DNA from: CAYSUS01 sp964434165
GTDB taxonomy: Bacteria > Planctomycetota > Planctomycetia > Pirellulales > Thermoguttaceae
DNA: 64,000 bases
Reading direction: 5' to 3'
NCBI GenBank assembly: GCA_964434165.1
Contig: CAYSUS010000014.1
Coordinates: 27,516-91,515 of the forward strand
In this document: piece by piece, positions 1 through 10,660 of the stretch
How the letters are laid out: each line of letters opens with the position of its first letter
Numbering within the stretch: position 1 is the first letter of the stretch
Notes under the pieces: generated by a model
What the model was told of the DNA's origin: nothing
The model's database searches: none
Seen by the model: only the letters and a program-made list of their open reading frames with translations
Program-made: the position numbers and the translations under genes

Positions 1-2304
1 GCGCCCGCCGAACCGGTGGAAGGGGTGCAGGGCCTTGACGACCCCGGCGCCCTGGGTCCAGCGGCTTCCGGCCCCGGCGGCCAGCGTGACCACGGCGACG
101 CGCCCCTCGCGCAGGGCTTCCTCGCCGGCCCGGCGGCACGCGTCATCGACGGCCTCCGCGGCGTGCTCCACGTCGCCGGAACGCACGTCCTCGATCACGG
201 TGCTGGCCGGCAACCGGTTCTGGGCGAGCCCGATCCGCCCGGCGCGGAGGTCGGCCCGGATCTGCTCGTGGAGCTGCTGATCGAATCCGTTCTCCTCAAG
301 CAGGCGGTCGAGCTCTTCGCGGCTCTGTTGCTCGCGCGTGGGCTTGGGAAGCAGGTTGGCAAGAAGCAAGTCCGTGGCCCCGTCGAGGCGAGGATACGTC
401 CGGCACGCGGCGGCGAATCGCGCGACTTCATTGCGCACCGCGGGTGCCAGGTCGCGAACCTCGCTCCGCAGCCACTCAGGAGCAATCAAGGCATAGTAGC
501 CGGGCGGCATGAAGGCATCGTCGGACTCCAACAGCTCGCCATCGGTGCCGCGGGAATTGATCGCGAAGTCGTAGACCACCGGCTCCATGGCGAACGGCAA
601 GGCACTCTGCAACCCGCGCTTGGTGCGGCTCATCAGCTCCTGAAGATACACCTGGGCTTCAATCTTGCGCCCCGGATCGACAATGAAGCCCATGCCGCCG
701 CCGGACATCCCTCCGAGCATGAGGAAGCCCCAGAAGTCGCGTCCGAAGTGCTCCCGGGTCTGATCGACAAGCGTCTGCGTGTAGTGGTTGTTGGCCCAAG
801 GAATGATCGTCTGGATGGGGCCAAAGAAGTTCTTGGTCGTGGCCTCGGCAAGCCCGCGGACGTCGCCCTCGGAGAGCGCTGCCTCGATCGTCTTCATGAT
901 GGCGATGGCCTGCTGCCGGCCCTGCCATTCGGTCTCTGACCGGAGGAGGTACTTCTCCGTGACCATTTCGAGGATCGGGCCTACGTTTTGCGCCATGCCG
1001 CCATGGACCAGGACAAAGCTCTCGCAGATCTCCTGCCGGGTTTTCTCTGTGACCTGGTCCGTTGAGTAGACCCGGTGATTGGGCAAGAGCCGGCCGCGGC
1101 TGATGCCGTATTCCGGATCGCCCTGGCCGGCCAGGCAGCCTTCGATCATCTTCATGCTCGGCCATACGCCGCCCGAGTCCTGCCACCCGCCGCCGGAGCC
1201 GCCGAGCCATTCGCCGAGGATCGCCCGGGCGGCGACCAGGCGCCGCTCCTCCTCGGCGAGCTGGCCGGTCAGGGAGGCGATCTGGGCGGTCGCCCTCATG
1301 CACACGGCGATGATCGCGGCCAGGAGGTTCGTGGATACCGCCAGTCGCGAGCCCTTGGGGATGTCGTTGACCTTGCTGACCAGTTCCAGTCCCAGGCCCG
1401 GGCCCACAAGCCGCGTGAGCACGTCCACGAGGCTCTGTTCCGACCCCTCGAGCCCCGGGGGCACAATGCCTGAAGCGATCAGCGCGGCCTTCAGCAGGCC
1501 GAGGTAATCCCTGGCGAAGTCGTAGACCTCGGCCAGGGAGGTCACGTCGGCGCGGGCCTTCAGGTCGACGCTGACCAGGCGGAGCACCGGCTCGTCGATC
1601 ACGCGGAGGTAGGCCTCGATGGGCGGGCGCGGGGCCGCGTCGCGTCCGCGCACGCCCAGGTCGATGGAGACGTTGAGCACCCGGGCACCCTCGGGGAAGT
1701 CCATGCCGAGGAAGAAGATGTCGCTCCAGGCGCTGTGCGAAAGGTCCATGCGCACCGGGGTGCGCTCGGCCAGAATCGGGAACGGCCCGTCGCCGCCGGG
1801 ACGCCGGAGAAGCTCCCGGCGCACGCGGAGGGGGTGATCGCCGGGGTGGCCGGTGCGGAACATCCACTGGTTGCCGCGCACGCTTCGCACGCTGCGGCGG
1901 ACCTGGTCGGCCAGGGTCTGGAAGCCGAGCTGGTGATAGGCCGCGGCCAGGGCGCTGGCCACCGTGTCGCTGATTCCATCGCGCCGGCCCGCGGCGAGGA
2001 AGGCGTCGATCGCCTCGTCGAAACGGCGATTGAGCAGGTGCAGGTAGCCGTCGTAGGGGATCAGGGCATACGAGGCCGGCGGGAGCTTCTCGGGGAGGAA
2101 GTAGCGATAGACGTTGCTCAGGAAGAAGAGCGCCCGGACCCGCTCGTAGAGGTTGTCGCTTTGGCGGCGGAAGAGATCGAGGGCTTTGCAGGCGGCCAGG
2201 AGATCCTCGCGCGACGCCGCGCGGCAGAAGCCCTCCAGCGACCGGTCGCGCACGTCCGGATCGGGGCTGGTAATGATCTCGATCAGCGCGCTTTTTTCAG
2301 CCAT
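1..2304 (-). CDS. fucokinase-like GHMP kinase fused to a UTP-sugar nucleotidyltransferase (3' end outside window)
   Basis: The reading frame is open from ATG at 2304 to the window edge, so at least 768 residues are encoded and the C-terminus is missing. Residues 1 to about 190 are a helical region I do not recognise. The GHMP-kinase part follows: an ATP-loop-like IPKGSRLAVSTNLLAA near residue 312, the fucokinase-type GGWQDSGG near 371, and the C-terminal glycine motif GGMSGGGMGF near 530. Near residue 740 a second enzyme begins with VVTLAAGAGSRW, the nucleotide-binding signature of UTP-dependent sugar pyrophosphorylases. The family knowledge suggests phosphorylation of a free sugar followed by activation to a UDP- or GDP-sugar in one polypeptide. 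The sugar is unknown. It lies 57 bp downstream of a separate nucleotidyltransferase and is probably co-transcribed with it. No strong ribosome binding site is visible. Confidence 0.75.
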   Translation of the reverse strand, partial: MAEKSALIEIITSPDPDVRDRSLEGFCRAASREDLLAACKALDLFRRQSDNLYERVRALFFLSNVYRYFLPEKLPPASYALIPYDGYLHLLNRRFDEAIDAFLAAGRRDGISDTVASALAAAYHQLGFQTLADQVRRSVRSVRGNQWMFRTGHPGDHPLRVRRELLRRPGGDGPFPILAERTPVRMDLSHSAWSDIFFLGMDFPEGARVLNVSIDLGVRGRDAAPRPPIEAYLRVIDEPVLRLVSVDLKARADVTSLAEVYDFARDYLGLLKAALIASGIVPPGLEGSEQSLVDVLTRLVGPGLGLELVSKVNDIPKGSRLAVSTNLLAAIIAVCMRATAQIASLTGQLAEEERRLVAARAILGEWLGGSGGGWQDSGGVWPSMKMIEGCLAGQGDPEYGISRGRLLPNHRVYSTDQVTEKTRQEICESFVLVHGGMAQNVGPILEMVTEKYLLRSETEWQGRQQAIAIMKTIEAALSEGDVRGLAEATTKNFFGPIQTIIPWANNHYTQTLVDQTREHFGRDFWGFLMLGGMSGGGMGFIVDPGRKIEAQVYLQELMSRTKRGLQSALPFAMEPVVYDFAINSRGTDGELLESDDAFMPPGYYALIAPEWLRSEVRDLAPAVRNEVARFAAACRTYPRLDGATDLLLANLLPKPTREQQSREELDRLLEENGFDQQLHEQIRADLRAGRIGLAQNRLPASTVIEDVRSGDVEHAAEAVDDACRRAGEEALREGRVAVVTLAAGAGSRWTQGAGVVKALHPFHRFGGR

Positions 2305-2361
2305 GGCGAGCGGGGGCGTCGGCGCATCGGTTCAGGTCGAAGCAGAAACAGCCAGGCAGCG

Positions 2362-3213
2362 TCACGCCCTCGATTGCGGGCGGCCGGCCAGGAGCTCCAC
2401 GAGCCGCTCCAGGACTTCCTCCCGATCCTCGCCGGCCATGGCCAGCGCGAGCTGCGCGACCAGCATCCCGTACTTCACGCCGATGTTGAACCGCGAGCCG
2501 TCCAGCTCCGCGGCCAGGTAGCGCTCGCGTCGGGCGAGCTCGGCCAGGGCCGGCGAGAGCATGACGGGCCCGGCCTCCCGGTCGCGAATCGAGTGGCCGA
2601 GGATCTCCATGACCAGCGGCGGGAGCACGTGCATCCCGAACAGGCACAAGTAGTGCCCCGCCCGGAGGCCCGGCACGAGGAGCCGCTGCTCGGCCTCGGT
2701 CGGGGTGGGCTTCTCCAGCACCGCGTCGATCTCGTACAAGTCCTGGCGTCCGGCCACGCGCCGTCCTCCCACGGCGCCGTAGTACGGCAGCATGCTCTCG
2801 CGCGTGGCCTGGACCGCCGAGACCGGGCACTTCTCCGCGGCGGCCGTTTCGACGAGCTGCCGGGCGCAGCGACGCGGCTGGCCGCTGATGTAGAGGTGGT
2901 CGCTGACCAGGTGCAGGAACGCCTGGTCGCCCACGAAGTCGCGAGCCCGATGCAGGGCCTCGCCGTACCCGCGGGGCTCGGGCTGCACCACGAACGTGAG
3001 CATGCGGCCCAGGTCCTCGGCGGCCTCGAGGAACGGGGCCTCGTCGCCGGGCCGAACCACGAGGCAGACTTCCTCCATGCCGGCGTCGGCGAGCTCGTCC
3101 AGGATGATGCGCAGGGCCGACTTCTCGACCCCGTCGAGGTCCACCAGTCGCTGCAAGGGGAGACGGTTCTGTGCGGGCCCCGCGGCCGTGATCACCGCCC
3201 GGGCGATCTTCAT
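2362..3213 (-). CDS. sugar nucleotidyltransferase (GalU/GlmU-like fold)
   Basis: This 283-residue protein starts [19 protein letters not shown], a variant of the nucleotidyltransferase loop in which the usual GxGTR is replaced by [22 protein letters not shown] near residue 80 and the LVSDHLY acidic motif near 105 match the nucleotide and metal sites of UTP-glucose-1-phosphate uridylyltransferases. The start has GGAG seven bases upstream. It precedes the kinase/pyrophosphorylase fusion gene, so both may serve the same sugar-activation route. The altered loop makes substrate and even activity uncertain; the family call is safer than GalU. Confidence 0.75.
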   Translation of the reverse strand: MKIARAVITAAGPAQNRLPLQRLVDLDGVEKSALRIILDELADAGMEEVCLVVRPGDEAPFLEAAEDLGRMLTFVVQPEPRGYGEALHRARDFVGDQAFLHLVSDHLYISGQPRRCARQLVETAAAEKCPVSAVQATRESMLPYYGAVGGRRVAGRQDLYEIDAVLEKPTPTEAEQRLLVPGLRAGHYLCLFGMHVLPPLVMEILGHSIRDREAGPVMLSPALAELARRERYLAAELDGSRFNIGVKYGMLVAQLALAMAGEDREEVLERLVELLAGRPQSRA

Positions 3214-3257
3214 GTTGGGGACTCCGTCAAGCAGCCGAGTGCGTGAGAGGTCGTCAC

Positions 3258-3297
3258 GGAAAACCGGGGGCCGGACGCCGCGGGCATCCGGCCCCCG
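3258..3297 (-). terminator. Rho-independent terminator of acs
   Basis: Read on the minus strand downstream of acs, a perfect 11-bp GC-rich stem (3265-3275 with 3287-3297, 11-nt loop) is followed by GTTTTCC. It sits 64 bp after the acs stop codon and before the nucleotidyltransferase gene, so it should separate the two units. Confidence 0.75.
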
Positions 3298-3360
3298 TCA
3301 GTACAGTCTCCCGTGTCGCCGGGGCGGATCGCTGCCGGCCCTGGATCGATCCGTCGACGA

Positions 3361-5316
<1,956 letters not shown>

Positions 5317-5687
5317 CTGGGGCTTCCTCCGAATCGGTACGTGCCACTTGCCTGGTAAAAGTGCAGGACGAGAACGCGCCTCGCCCACGAGAAAAGAGGG
5401 ACCGCCGCCCACGCGGGCTGTGGGCCGCCCGCGTCACAAGCAGTGCCGGTCTCCCTCCCACGACTGCGCTACGGGCGCTCTCCAGCCCGGCTTGAGAATC
5501 CGCCATTTTAGTGGGTGCACCGATGGTGTCAACTTCCCGGAGGCGCGAGGGAGTGAGGCAGGACGTTCCCCCGTAAGAAGGGTTCGTCCGCGCACCCACG
5601 GCGCGGGATGCAACGCGGGTCAACCCGACCGCACCGCCGGGAGCCATCGCGGTCCGCCTGCCGTCGGCCGGCCCCAGCAACAACGGA
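5317..5687. other. 371-bp intergenic region upstream of acs
   Basis: It lies between the end of the DUF1080 gene and the start of acs, both on the minus strand. It holds the acs promoter (5505-5532) and leaves a leader of roughly 180 nt before the acs start codon. I see no conserved riboswitch core and no small gene with a credible ribosome site in the leader. Confidence 0.6.
5505..5532 (-). promoter_or_regulatory. sigma70-like promoter of acs
   Basis: On the minus strand TTGACA (5532-5527) and TAAAAT (5510-5505) are separated by 16 bp. This is near-consensus and correctly oriented for acs, with transcription expected to start near 5498. Confidence 0.7.
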
Positions 5688-6365
5688 TCACTTCGCGCGG
5701 GGAAGCTCGCGCAGGGAGATGTTCTTGAAGTACAGCGTGTTGCCGTGGTTCTGGAGCTCGATCTGACCGGTCGGGTAGATCGGCTTGTCGCGCTCCCAGT
5801 AGTTCTCCATGACCACGTCGTCCACGACCAGCTCGCCGTTGAGCTTCACCGTGACCCGCTCGCCGACCATCTTGATATAGAACGTGTTCCACTCGCCGAC
5901 GGGCTTATCCGCAACCTTCATCGGCTTGCTCGGGTGCTTCTTGTTGTTGAAGAGGCCGCCCGAGCCGACCGGATTGTCCCAGATCTGCACCTGGGGCGTG
6001 CCGCGGAGGTAGATCCCGCTGTCGCCCTTCGGCTCGATCTTCCAATCGACGTACATCTCGAAGTCGCCGTAGTCCCTGGCCGTGCACAGGCTCTTGCCCT
6101 TGCCGTCGAACACGAGCACGCCATCGACCACCTTCCAGTGCTGGCGCATCTGCTCGTCGGCCTTCTTCTGGGCCTCAGCCAGTTGGTCCGGCGACATGGC
6201 CGCCCGGGTCTTGGGGTTGCCCACCAGGCCCTTCCAGCCGCTGAGGTCCTTGCCGTTGAACAGGGCGACGAAGCCCTCCGGCGGGGTGTTGTCCGCGGCC
6301 GGGGCCGCCGCCGGGATGGCGGCGAGGATCGCCAGGGACAGGGAAGCACCAAGAAAGGCTCTCAT
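5688..6365 (-). CDS. secreted DUF1080 protein (3-keto-disaccharide hydrolase-like)
   Basis: The 225-residue product has a clear signal peptide (MRAFLGASLSLAILAAIPAA, cleavage near PAAD) followed by GFVALFNGKDLSGWKG, the hallmark start of the DUF1080 concanavalin-like domain. EMYVDWKIEPKGDSGIYLRG in the middle is the core beta-sandwich motif of this family. Family members in planctomycetes are numerous and are annotated as 3-keto-disaccharide hydrolases; the substrate here is unknown. The start has AAGGAG eight bases upstream. A weak TTGAAA-17-TAACGT pair lies at 6447-6475 on the same strand. The neighbouring secreted lyase supports a polysaccharide-use role. Confidence 0.85.
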   Translation of the reverse strand: MRAFLGASLSLAILAAIPAAAPAADNTPPEGFVALFNGKDLSGWKGLVGNPKTRAAMSPDQLAEAQKKADEQMRQHWKVVDGVLVFDGKGKSLCTARDYGDFEMYVDWKIEPKGDSGIYLRGTPQVQIWDNPVGSGGLFNNKKHPSKPMKVADKPVGEWNTFYIKMVGERVTVKLNGELVVDDVVMENYWERDKPIYPTGQIELQNHGNTLYFKNISLRELPRAK

Positions 6366-6471
6366 GGGATGGCTCCTTGAGCGAGCTTGGGTGGGGGAAT
6401 CGAGGAAGGGGCAAGTGCCTCGCGCAGCGGTGGCCGGGCGTTGGTCACGTTAGCACGGACCAGGCGGATTT

Positions 6472-9309
6472 TCAACGAAGACGCGTATGGGCGGGCACGC
6501 GGCTCGCCTGGCGGCGCTCTCCACGCTCCGAGCCGGCCGCCGCGCTGACCGCCATGAACACGTTGCCGTGCATGGCTCCGTTGGCGCTGTGGACCTGTGC
6601 GTAGGTGGCGGGACCGCCCTCCCAGCAGGCGTTCTCCACGCCGTACTCGAAGCAGCGGCGCGCGGCCTCCAAGTACGCCCGGTCCCCCGTGAGCGTGTAC
6701 CCCACGGCCAGCGCGTCGGCCGCCATGATGTTGTAGTGGCTGCACGTGCCGTTCCCTTGCACGCTCCCGTCGGGCTGCGGCGTGATCGTATAGTAGATGC
6801 CGTGCTCCGGGTCGATCGACTTGCGGAGCGTCTCCAGGTGGGCCAGCAGGTAGCCCCGCGCCGCCTCGTCCTCCGGGAACGTCTCCACGTAGCGGGACAG
6901 GGCCATCATGTAGAACACGCTGGACCAGAGCGAGATGGGCCGGTGCTTCGGCGGCCGGCCGTCGTAGGCGCACGTGGCGATCTGCCACCGCGCCCGCTCC
7001 AGGTACTTCTCCTCGCCCGAGAGCAGCCAGCCCTCCAGGAGCCGGTTGAGCGTGCAGGCGTCGCCCCGCCAGCCCATGCGGTTGTGCTCTGTGGGGTCGG
7101 GCTTCTCCTGCGGCGACATGTATTGGGCCAAGGCGTTCTCGCAAACCTCCAGGCAGGCGTCGCGGCACTTCCAGTTGCCGGTCAAGTAGTGGAAGGCGGC
7201 CGTGCCCCGGGCGGCGAAGGCCAGGTCCTTGGTGAAGTGGTTGTAGTTGCGGTGCGGGTTCTTGTGCCCCGGCTCGTCGTGCAGCGAATGGGCCCAATTG
7301 CCCCCCTGGACGAAGTGCAGGCCCGGGTAGTGCGGCTGGTGATGCAGGTCGATGTCGGCCGTGTGACGCGCCGCTGCCGCGAACAGCCGCCACCAGCCGG
7401 GGTGCAGCGTGCGGGCATACTGCCGGGCCATGTGATAGTCCATGTCGTACTTCATGCCCCACTGGCCGGACGGGGTCTCGAAGTCGATGGGCACGTCGCC
7501 GTAGTCCATCCAGCCGTGGAACTCGTATTTCTCGATCTGGCCGGGGACGCTCGGGCCATCCTCGCCCGGCGGGTACACGCCGATCGTGGAGAGGTTGCGC
7601 GTCTCGTACGCCGGGTACTGCCGCGGATCGTACGGGTGCAGGGCCCCCAAGGCCCGCGAGCGCGCATACCACGCCGGCGCCGCCTCCAGGCGGAGCGGGG
7701 TGGAGAAAGCGGCCGCCAGGGCCTTGGTGTGGCGTGTGCCGCGCGGCGCGGCGTGGAAGTCGAACAGCACGGAGTGGGTCTTGTGCTCGCCGCTTCGCAG
7801 CGCGAAGTCGCCCGCGTAGCGCCCGGGGAACAGGCCGATCTCGATGGCGCCGTCCGGGCCGGCGGAGAGCGCCTTGGGGTAATTCTGCCAGAAGTCGGCG
7901 ATCGCCACGGTCAGGCCGAGCGCCTCGTCCGAGACGTCCATCCAGCCCAATGCGCGGTCCCCCGTGCGAAACACGTTCTCACCCTTGGTCATGCGATAGC
8001 CGCGCAGCGAGACGTAACTGTTGGGCCGGGGACGGCACTCGGCCCTGCGGTAGCGGTCCCAGTGGTCGCCGCCGCTGGAGTCCTGGTAGAGCTCGACTCG
8101 CTCGTCGAGGGCCGCCGTCAGCTCGAGCTTGTCGGGGGCGCCGCCGAGCCGGGCCAGCACGTGCTTCTTCACGGCCAGCGGCAGGCGTAGAACCGCCTCG
8201 TCGAAGAAGACGCAGTTGACTCCGCCGATCTCGGCGTTCCGGGCGTTGCCGTCCGGGGTGCGCCCGCCGTGGTGGTTGTTCTCCAAAGTGAACTCGAGCT
8301 TCACGCGGCCGCTTCCCGCGTGGAAGTGATACCAGGCGGTGTACTCCAGGGCCGGGGCCGAGGCCGGGCCGAGCGAGCCCTTCACGCGGATGACGCTCCG
8401 TAGCGGCCCGGGCTCCAGCACCGCGGCCTCAAATACTCCCTCGCTTGCGGCCGAGGCGCCGGCGGGGATCGTGCGGAAGGTATAGACGTCGCCCTGCCTG
8501 GGCAGGTGATACGGGAGCCACGCGTCGCGGGGGATGGCGATTGCACCGTGCGCGGCCGCAAAGTCCTGCAGGTACTCGCCGGTTCCGACCGGGCCGGCTT
8601 TCGCGCCCGTCACCTCGTACCGGCGGTCGGTGACGAACCGTAGCGTGTAGTCGTCGGCCGCGGCGCCGTCAGTCGGACTGGCGTAGATCAGGTGCGAGTT
8701 GCCCTGGTTCCTTGGCGAGGGGATCGGCCGCGTCGCCATGGCCCGGAGTTTGCGCACGTGGGCACCGCGTTGCGGCTTCTCGGCCGAGCTGTCCGACACG
8801 ACCGCGGTGCCGTCGGCCAGCCGGACCTCCTCGAAAAGGCTGAACCGTCGCTTGCTGATGCGGAATGCGGCCGGACCGGTGTTGACCGCGAGGGCGTCGT
8901 CCCGGTCTTCGACTCGCACCGGCGTCGAGGGGCGGGCCGTCCGCGCCACGCCCTGTCCGTACTCCAGGACGTACTTCTGCTCTTCCTCGGGCGCGAGGCT
9001 CGCCTGGAAGTCAACCAGCAGCCACCGCACGCTGCCGCCGGGTCGCCAGACGCCCGCTGCGCGGAACTGGGCGGGCACCTCGCGCCCGTCGCGCAGCAGT
9101 CGCACCTGGTCGATGTCATTCAGCTCCCCCTTGGGCAGCGGGATGCCGGAGGTGACCGGCTCGTTGAAACGCGCCACGCCGTCGCGCTCCGCCACGGTCA
9201 GAGGCACGCTTCTCGGCGCGGCGAGGACTGCATCGACGTTGTCGGCGAGCGCGACTCCACAGGCTGCGAAGAGAAGCGTGAGCGGGCGGACTTTGCGGGC
9301 GGGATGCAT
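6472..9309 (-). CDS. secreted PcRGLX/YetA-like protein (exo-rhamnogalacturonan lyase family)
   Basis: The protein has 945 residues if started at ATG 9309, which has GGGAGGAG at good spacing; a longer open frame upstream of that has no ribosome site and is antisense to the transporter. A signal peptide (LTLLFAACGVALADN) begins the chain. The N-terminal third, with TSGIPLPKGELNDIDQ and VRWLLVDFQASL, is typical of the RIFT-barrel domain of PcRGLX/YetA proteins. The C-terminal part is a helical toroid-like region rich in aromatic and histidine residues. Characterised relatives cleave rhamnogalacturonan I from the end. The activity here is inferred from the family only. The divergent sugar permease and the nearby GH88 and PL22 genes support pectin-type glycan use. 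Confidence 0.75.
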   Translation of the reverse strand: MHPARKVRPLTLLFAACGVALADNVDAVLAAPRSVPLTVAERDGVARFNEPVTSGIPLPKGELNDIDQVRLLRDGREVPAQFRAAGVWRPGGSVRWLLVDFQASLAPEEEQKYVLEYGQGVARTARPSTPVRVEDRDDALAVNTGPAAFRISKRRFSLFEEVRLADGTAVVSDSSAEKPQRGAHVRKLRAMATRPIPSPRNQGNSHLIYASPTDGAAADDYTLRFVTDRRYEVTGAKAGPVGTGEYLQDFAAAHGAIAIPRDAWLPYHLPRQGDVYTFRTIPAGASAASEGVFEAAVLEPGPLRSVIRVKGSLGPASAPALEYTAWYHFHAGSGRVKLEFTLENNHHGGRTPDGNARNAEIGGVNCVFFDEAVLRLPLAVKKHVLARLGGAPDKLELTAALDERVELYQDSSGGDHWDRYRRAECRPRPNSYVSLRGYRMTKGENVFRTGDRALGWMDVSDEALGLTVAIADFWQNYPKALSAGPDGAIEIGLFPGRYAGDFALRSGEHKTHSVLFDFHAAPRGTRHTKALAAAFSTPLRLEAAPAWYARSRALGALHPYDPRQYPAYETRNLSTIGVYPPGEDGPSVPGQIEKYEFHGWMDYGDVPIDFETPSGQWGMKYDMDYHMARQYARTLHPGWWRLFAAAARHTADIDLHHQPHYPGLHFVQGGNWAHSLHDEPGHKNPHRNYNHFTKDLAFAARGTAAFHYLTGNWKCRDACLEVCENALAQYMSPQEKPDPTEHNRMGWRGDACTLNRLLEGWLLSGEEKYLERARWQIATCAYDGRPPKHRPISLWSSVFYMMALSRYVETFPEDEAARGYLLAHLETLRKSIDPEHGIYYTITPQPDGSVQGNGTCSHYNIMAADALAVGYTLTGDRAYLEAARRCFEYGVENACWEGGPATYAQVHSANGAMHGNVFMAVSAAAGSERGERRQASRVPAHTRLR

Positions 9310-9426
9310 GGCGGGGTCTCCTCCCGAAGGGGTGCGGGAACGGCTAGATTGTCGCGACCGGAGTCCGTCGCCGCAAGCGCGGACGGCCATTGCCACCGCC
9401 CCTGGGCCTCGGCCGGTCGCGGCTGA

Positions 9427-9455
9427 TTGACCCCCGCTCCGGCCGGGGCTATATT
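9427..9455 (+). promoter_or_regulatory. sigma70-like promoter of the permease-kinase unit
   Basis: TTGACC (9427-9432), 17 bp, then TATATT (9450-9455). It points at the sugar permease 62 bp downstream and lies in the 207-bp divergent region shared with the PcRGLX gene. Confidence 0.7.
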
Positions 9456-9516
9456 CAGCGTCGCACTTCTCAACCCGGGGGCATCCTGTCGCACCACCGC
9501 TGGAGGGCCGGGCATC

Positions 9517-10548
9517 ATGTTCGTCGTTCCCAATTATCCGATCGCGGTCATCCTCTGCATCGTCACCATGCTCTGTTGGGGGTCGTGGGCGAATACCCAG
9601 AAGCTGGCCGGAAAGCGTTGGCGGTTCGAGCTGTTCTACTGGGACTACGTAATCGGCGTTTTGCTGATGGCGGTGATCTTCGCCTTCACCTTGGGCAGCA
9701 CGGGAAGCGACGGCCGCGGATTCCTGGCCGATTTGCGCCAGGCCGATCCGGCCATGATCGGCTCCGCCATGCTCGGCGGCGCGATCTTCAACCTGGCCAA
9801 CATCCTCCTGGTGGCCGCGATCGCGATCGCCGGGATGTCGGTCGCCTTTCCCGTGGGCATCGGGCTGGCTCTGGTGGTCGGCGTGGTCGACAACTACCTG
9901 AAAGCAGGGCCCGACGACCGGGGCAACCCGGTCGTGCTCTTCCTGGGCGTGGGGCTGGTGGTCGCGGCGATCGTGCTCGACGCCATGGCCTACCGCCGGC
10001 TGCCCGGTCAGGCCCAGGGCGGAGTCAAAGGGCTCGTCCTGTCGGTGCTCTGCGGTCTGTTGATGGGGTTCTTCTACGGGTTCGTGGCCAGCTCGATCAC
10101 CAACCCGCCGGAGATGGAAGCCGGCAAGCTCAGCCCCTATACGGCCGTCGTCTTCTTCTCGCTCGGTATCCTCCTGAGCAACTTCGTCATCAACACGGCC
10201 GTCATGATCAAGCCGTTCACGGGCGAGCCGGTGCCGCTGGGCGATTACTTCAAGGGGTCGGCGCAGGACCATCTTTGGGGCGTGGTCGGCGGCATGATCT
10301 GGCAGGTGGGGATGACCTTGAGCATCATTGCGGGGGACAAGGCCACGTTCGCCATCTCCTACGGCCTCGGCCAGGGTGCCACGATGGTGGCGGCCATCTG
10401 GGGCGTGTTCATCTGGAAGGAGTTCCGCGAGGCCCCGCCGGGCACCAACCGCCTGTTGGGCCTGATGTTCGCCGGATACGTGCTCGGACTGGGCCTGATC
10501 ATCCTCGCGCGCAAGTGGGACGTCCTCTTCGCCGCCGCCGGGGCGTGA
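9517..10548 (+). CDS. GRP/DMT-family sugar permease
   Basis: This 343-residue inner-membrane protein has about ten hydrophobic segments. MLCWGSWANTQKLAGKRWRF near residue 15 is a signature of the GRP family of glucose/ribose uptake proteins, also called RhaT-like. The start at ATG 9517 (MFVVPNYP) has GGAGG ten bases upstream, whereas the open frame from 9427 overlaps the promoter. It is followed 112 bp later by a ribokinase-family gene, the usual arrangement of an uptake permease with its kinase. The transported sugar is not evident; ribose is the default guess. Confidence 0.8.
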   Translation: MFVVPNYPIAVILCIVTMLCWGSWANTQKLAGKRWRFELFYWDYVIGVLLMAVIFAFTLGSTGSDGRGFLADLRQADPAMIGSAMLGGAIFNLANILLVAAIAIAGMSVAFPVGIGLALVVGVVDNYLKAGPDDRGNPVVLFLGVGLVVAAIVLDAMAYRRLPGQAQGGVKGLVLSVLCGLLMGFFYGFVASSITNPPEMEAGKLSPYTAVVFFSLGILLSNFVINTAVMIKPFTGEPVPLGDYFKGSAQDHLWGVVGGMIWQVGMTLSIIAGDKATFAISYGLGQGATMVAAIWGVFIWKEFREAPPGTNRLLGLMFAGYVLGLGLIILARKWDVLFAAAGA

Positions 10549-10660
10549 ACTCCGCAAAGCCCGGGGGCGACGGGGCGCAGCAAGGGGCGCAGCAAAACGC
10601 CGGGCAAGCCCGCCGGCCAAATCGGTTTCGACCTCCTTCTCCGACCCCCGACCTCCTGCC

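Noticed and set aside
5317..5504. Riboswitch in the acs leader
   Set aside because: The leader is long, but I could not identify a conserved core of a known class.
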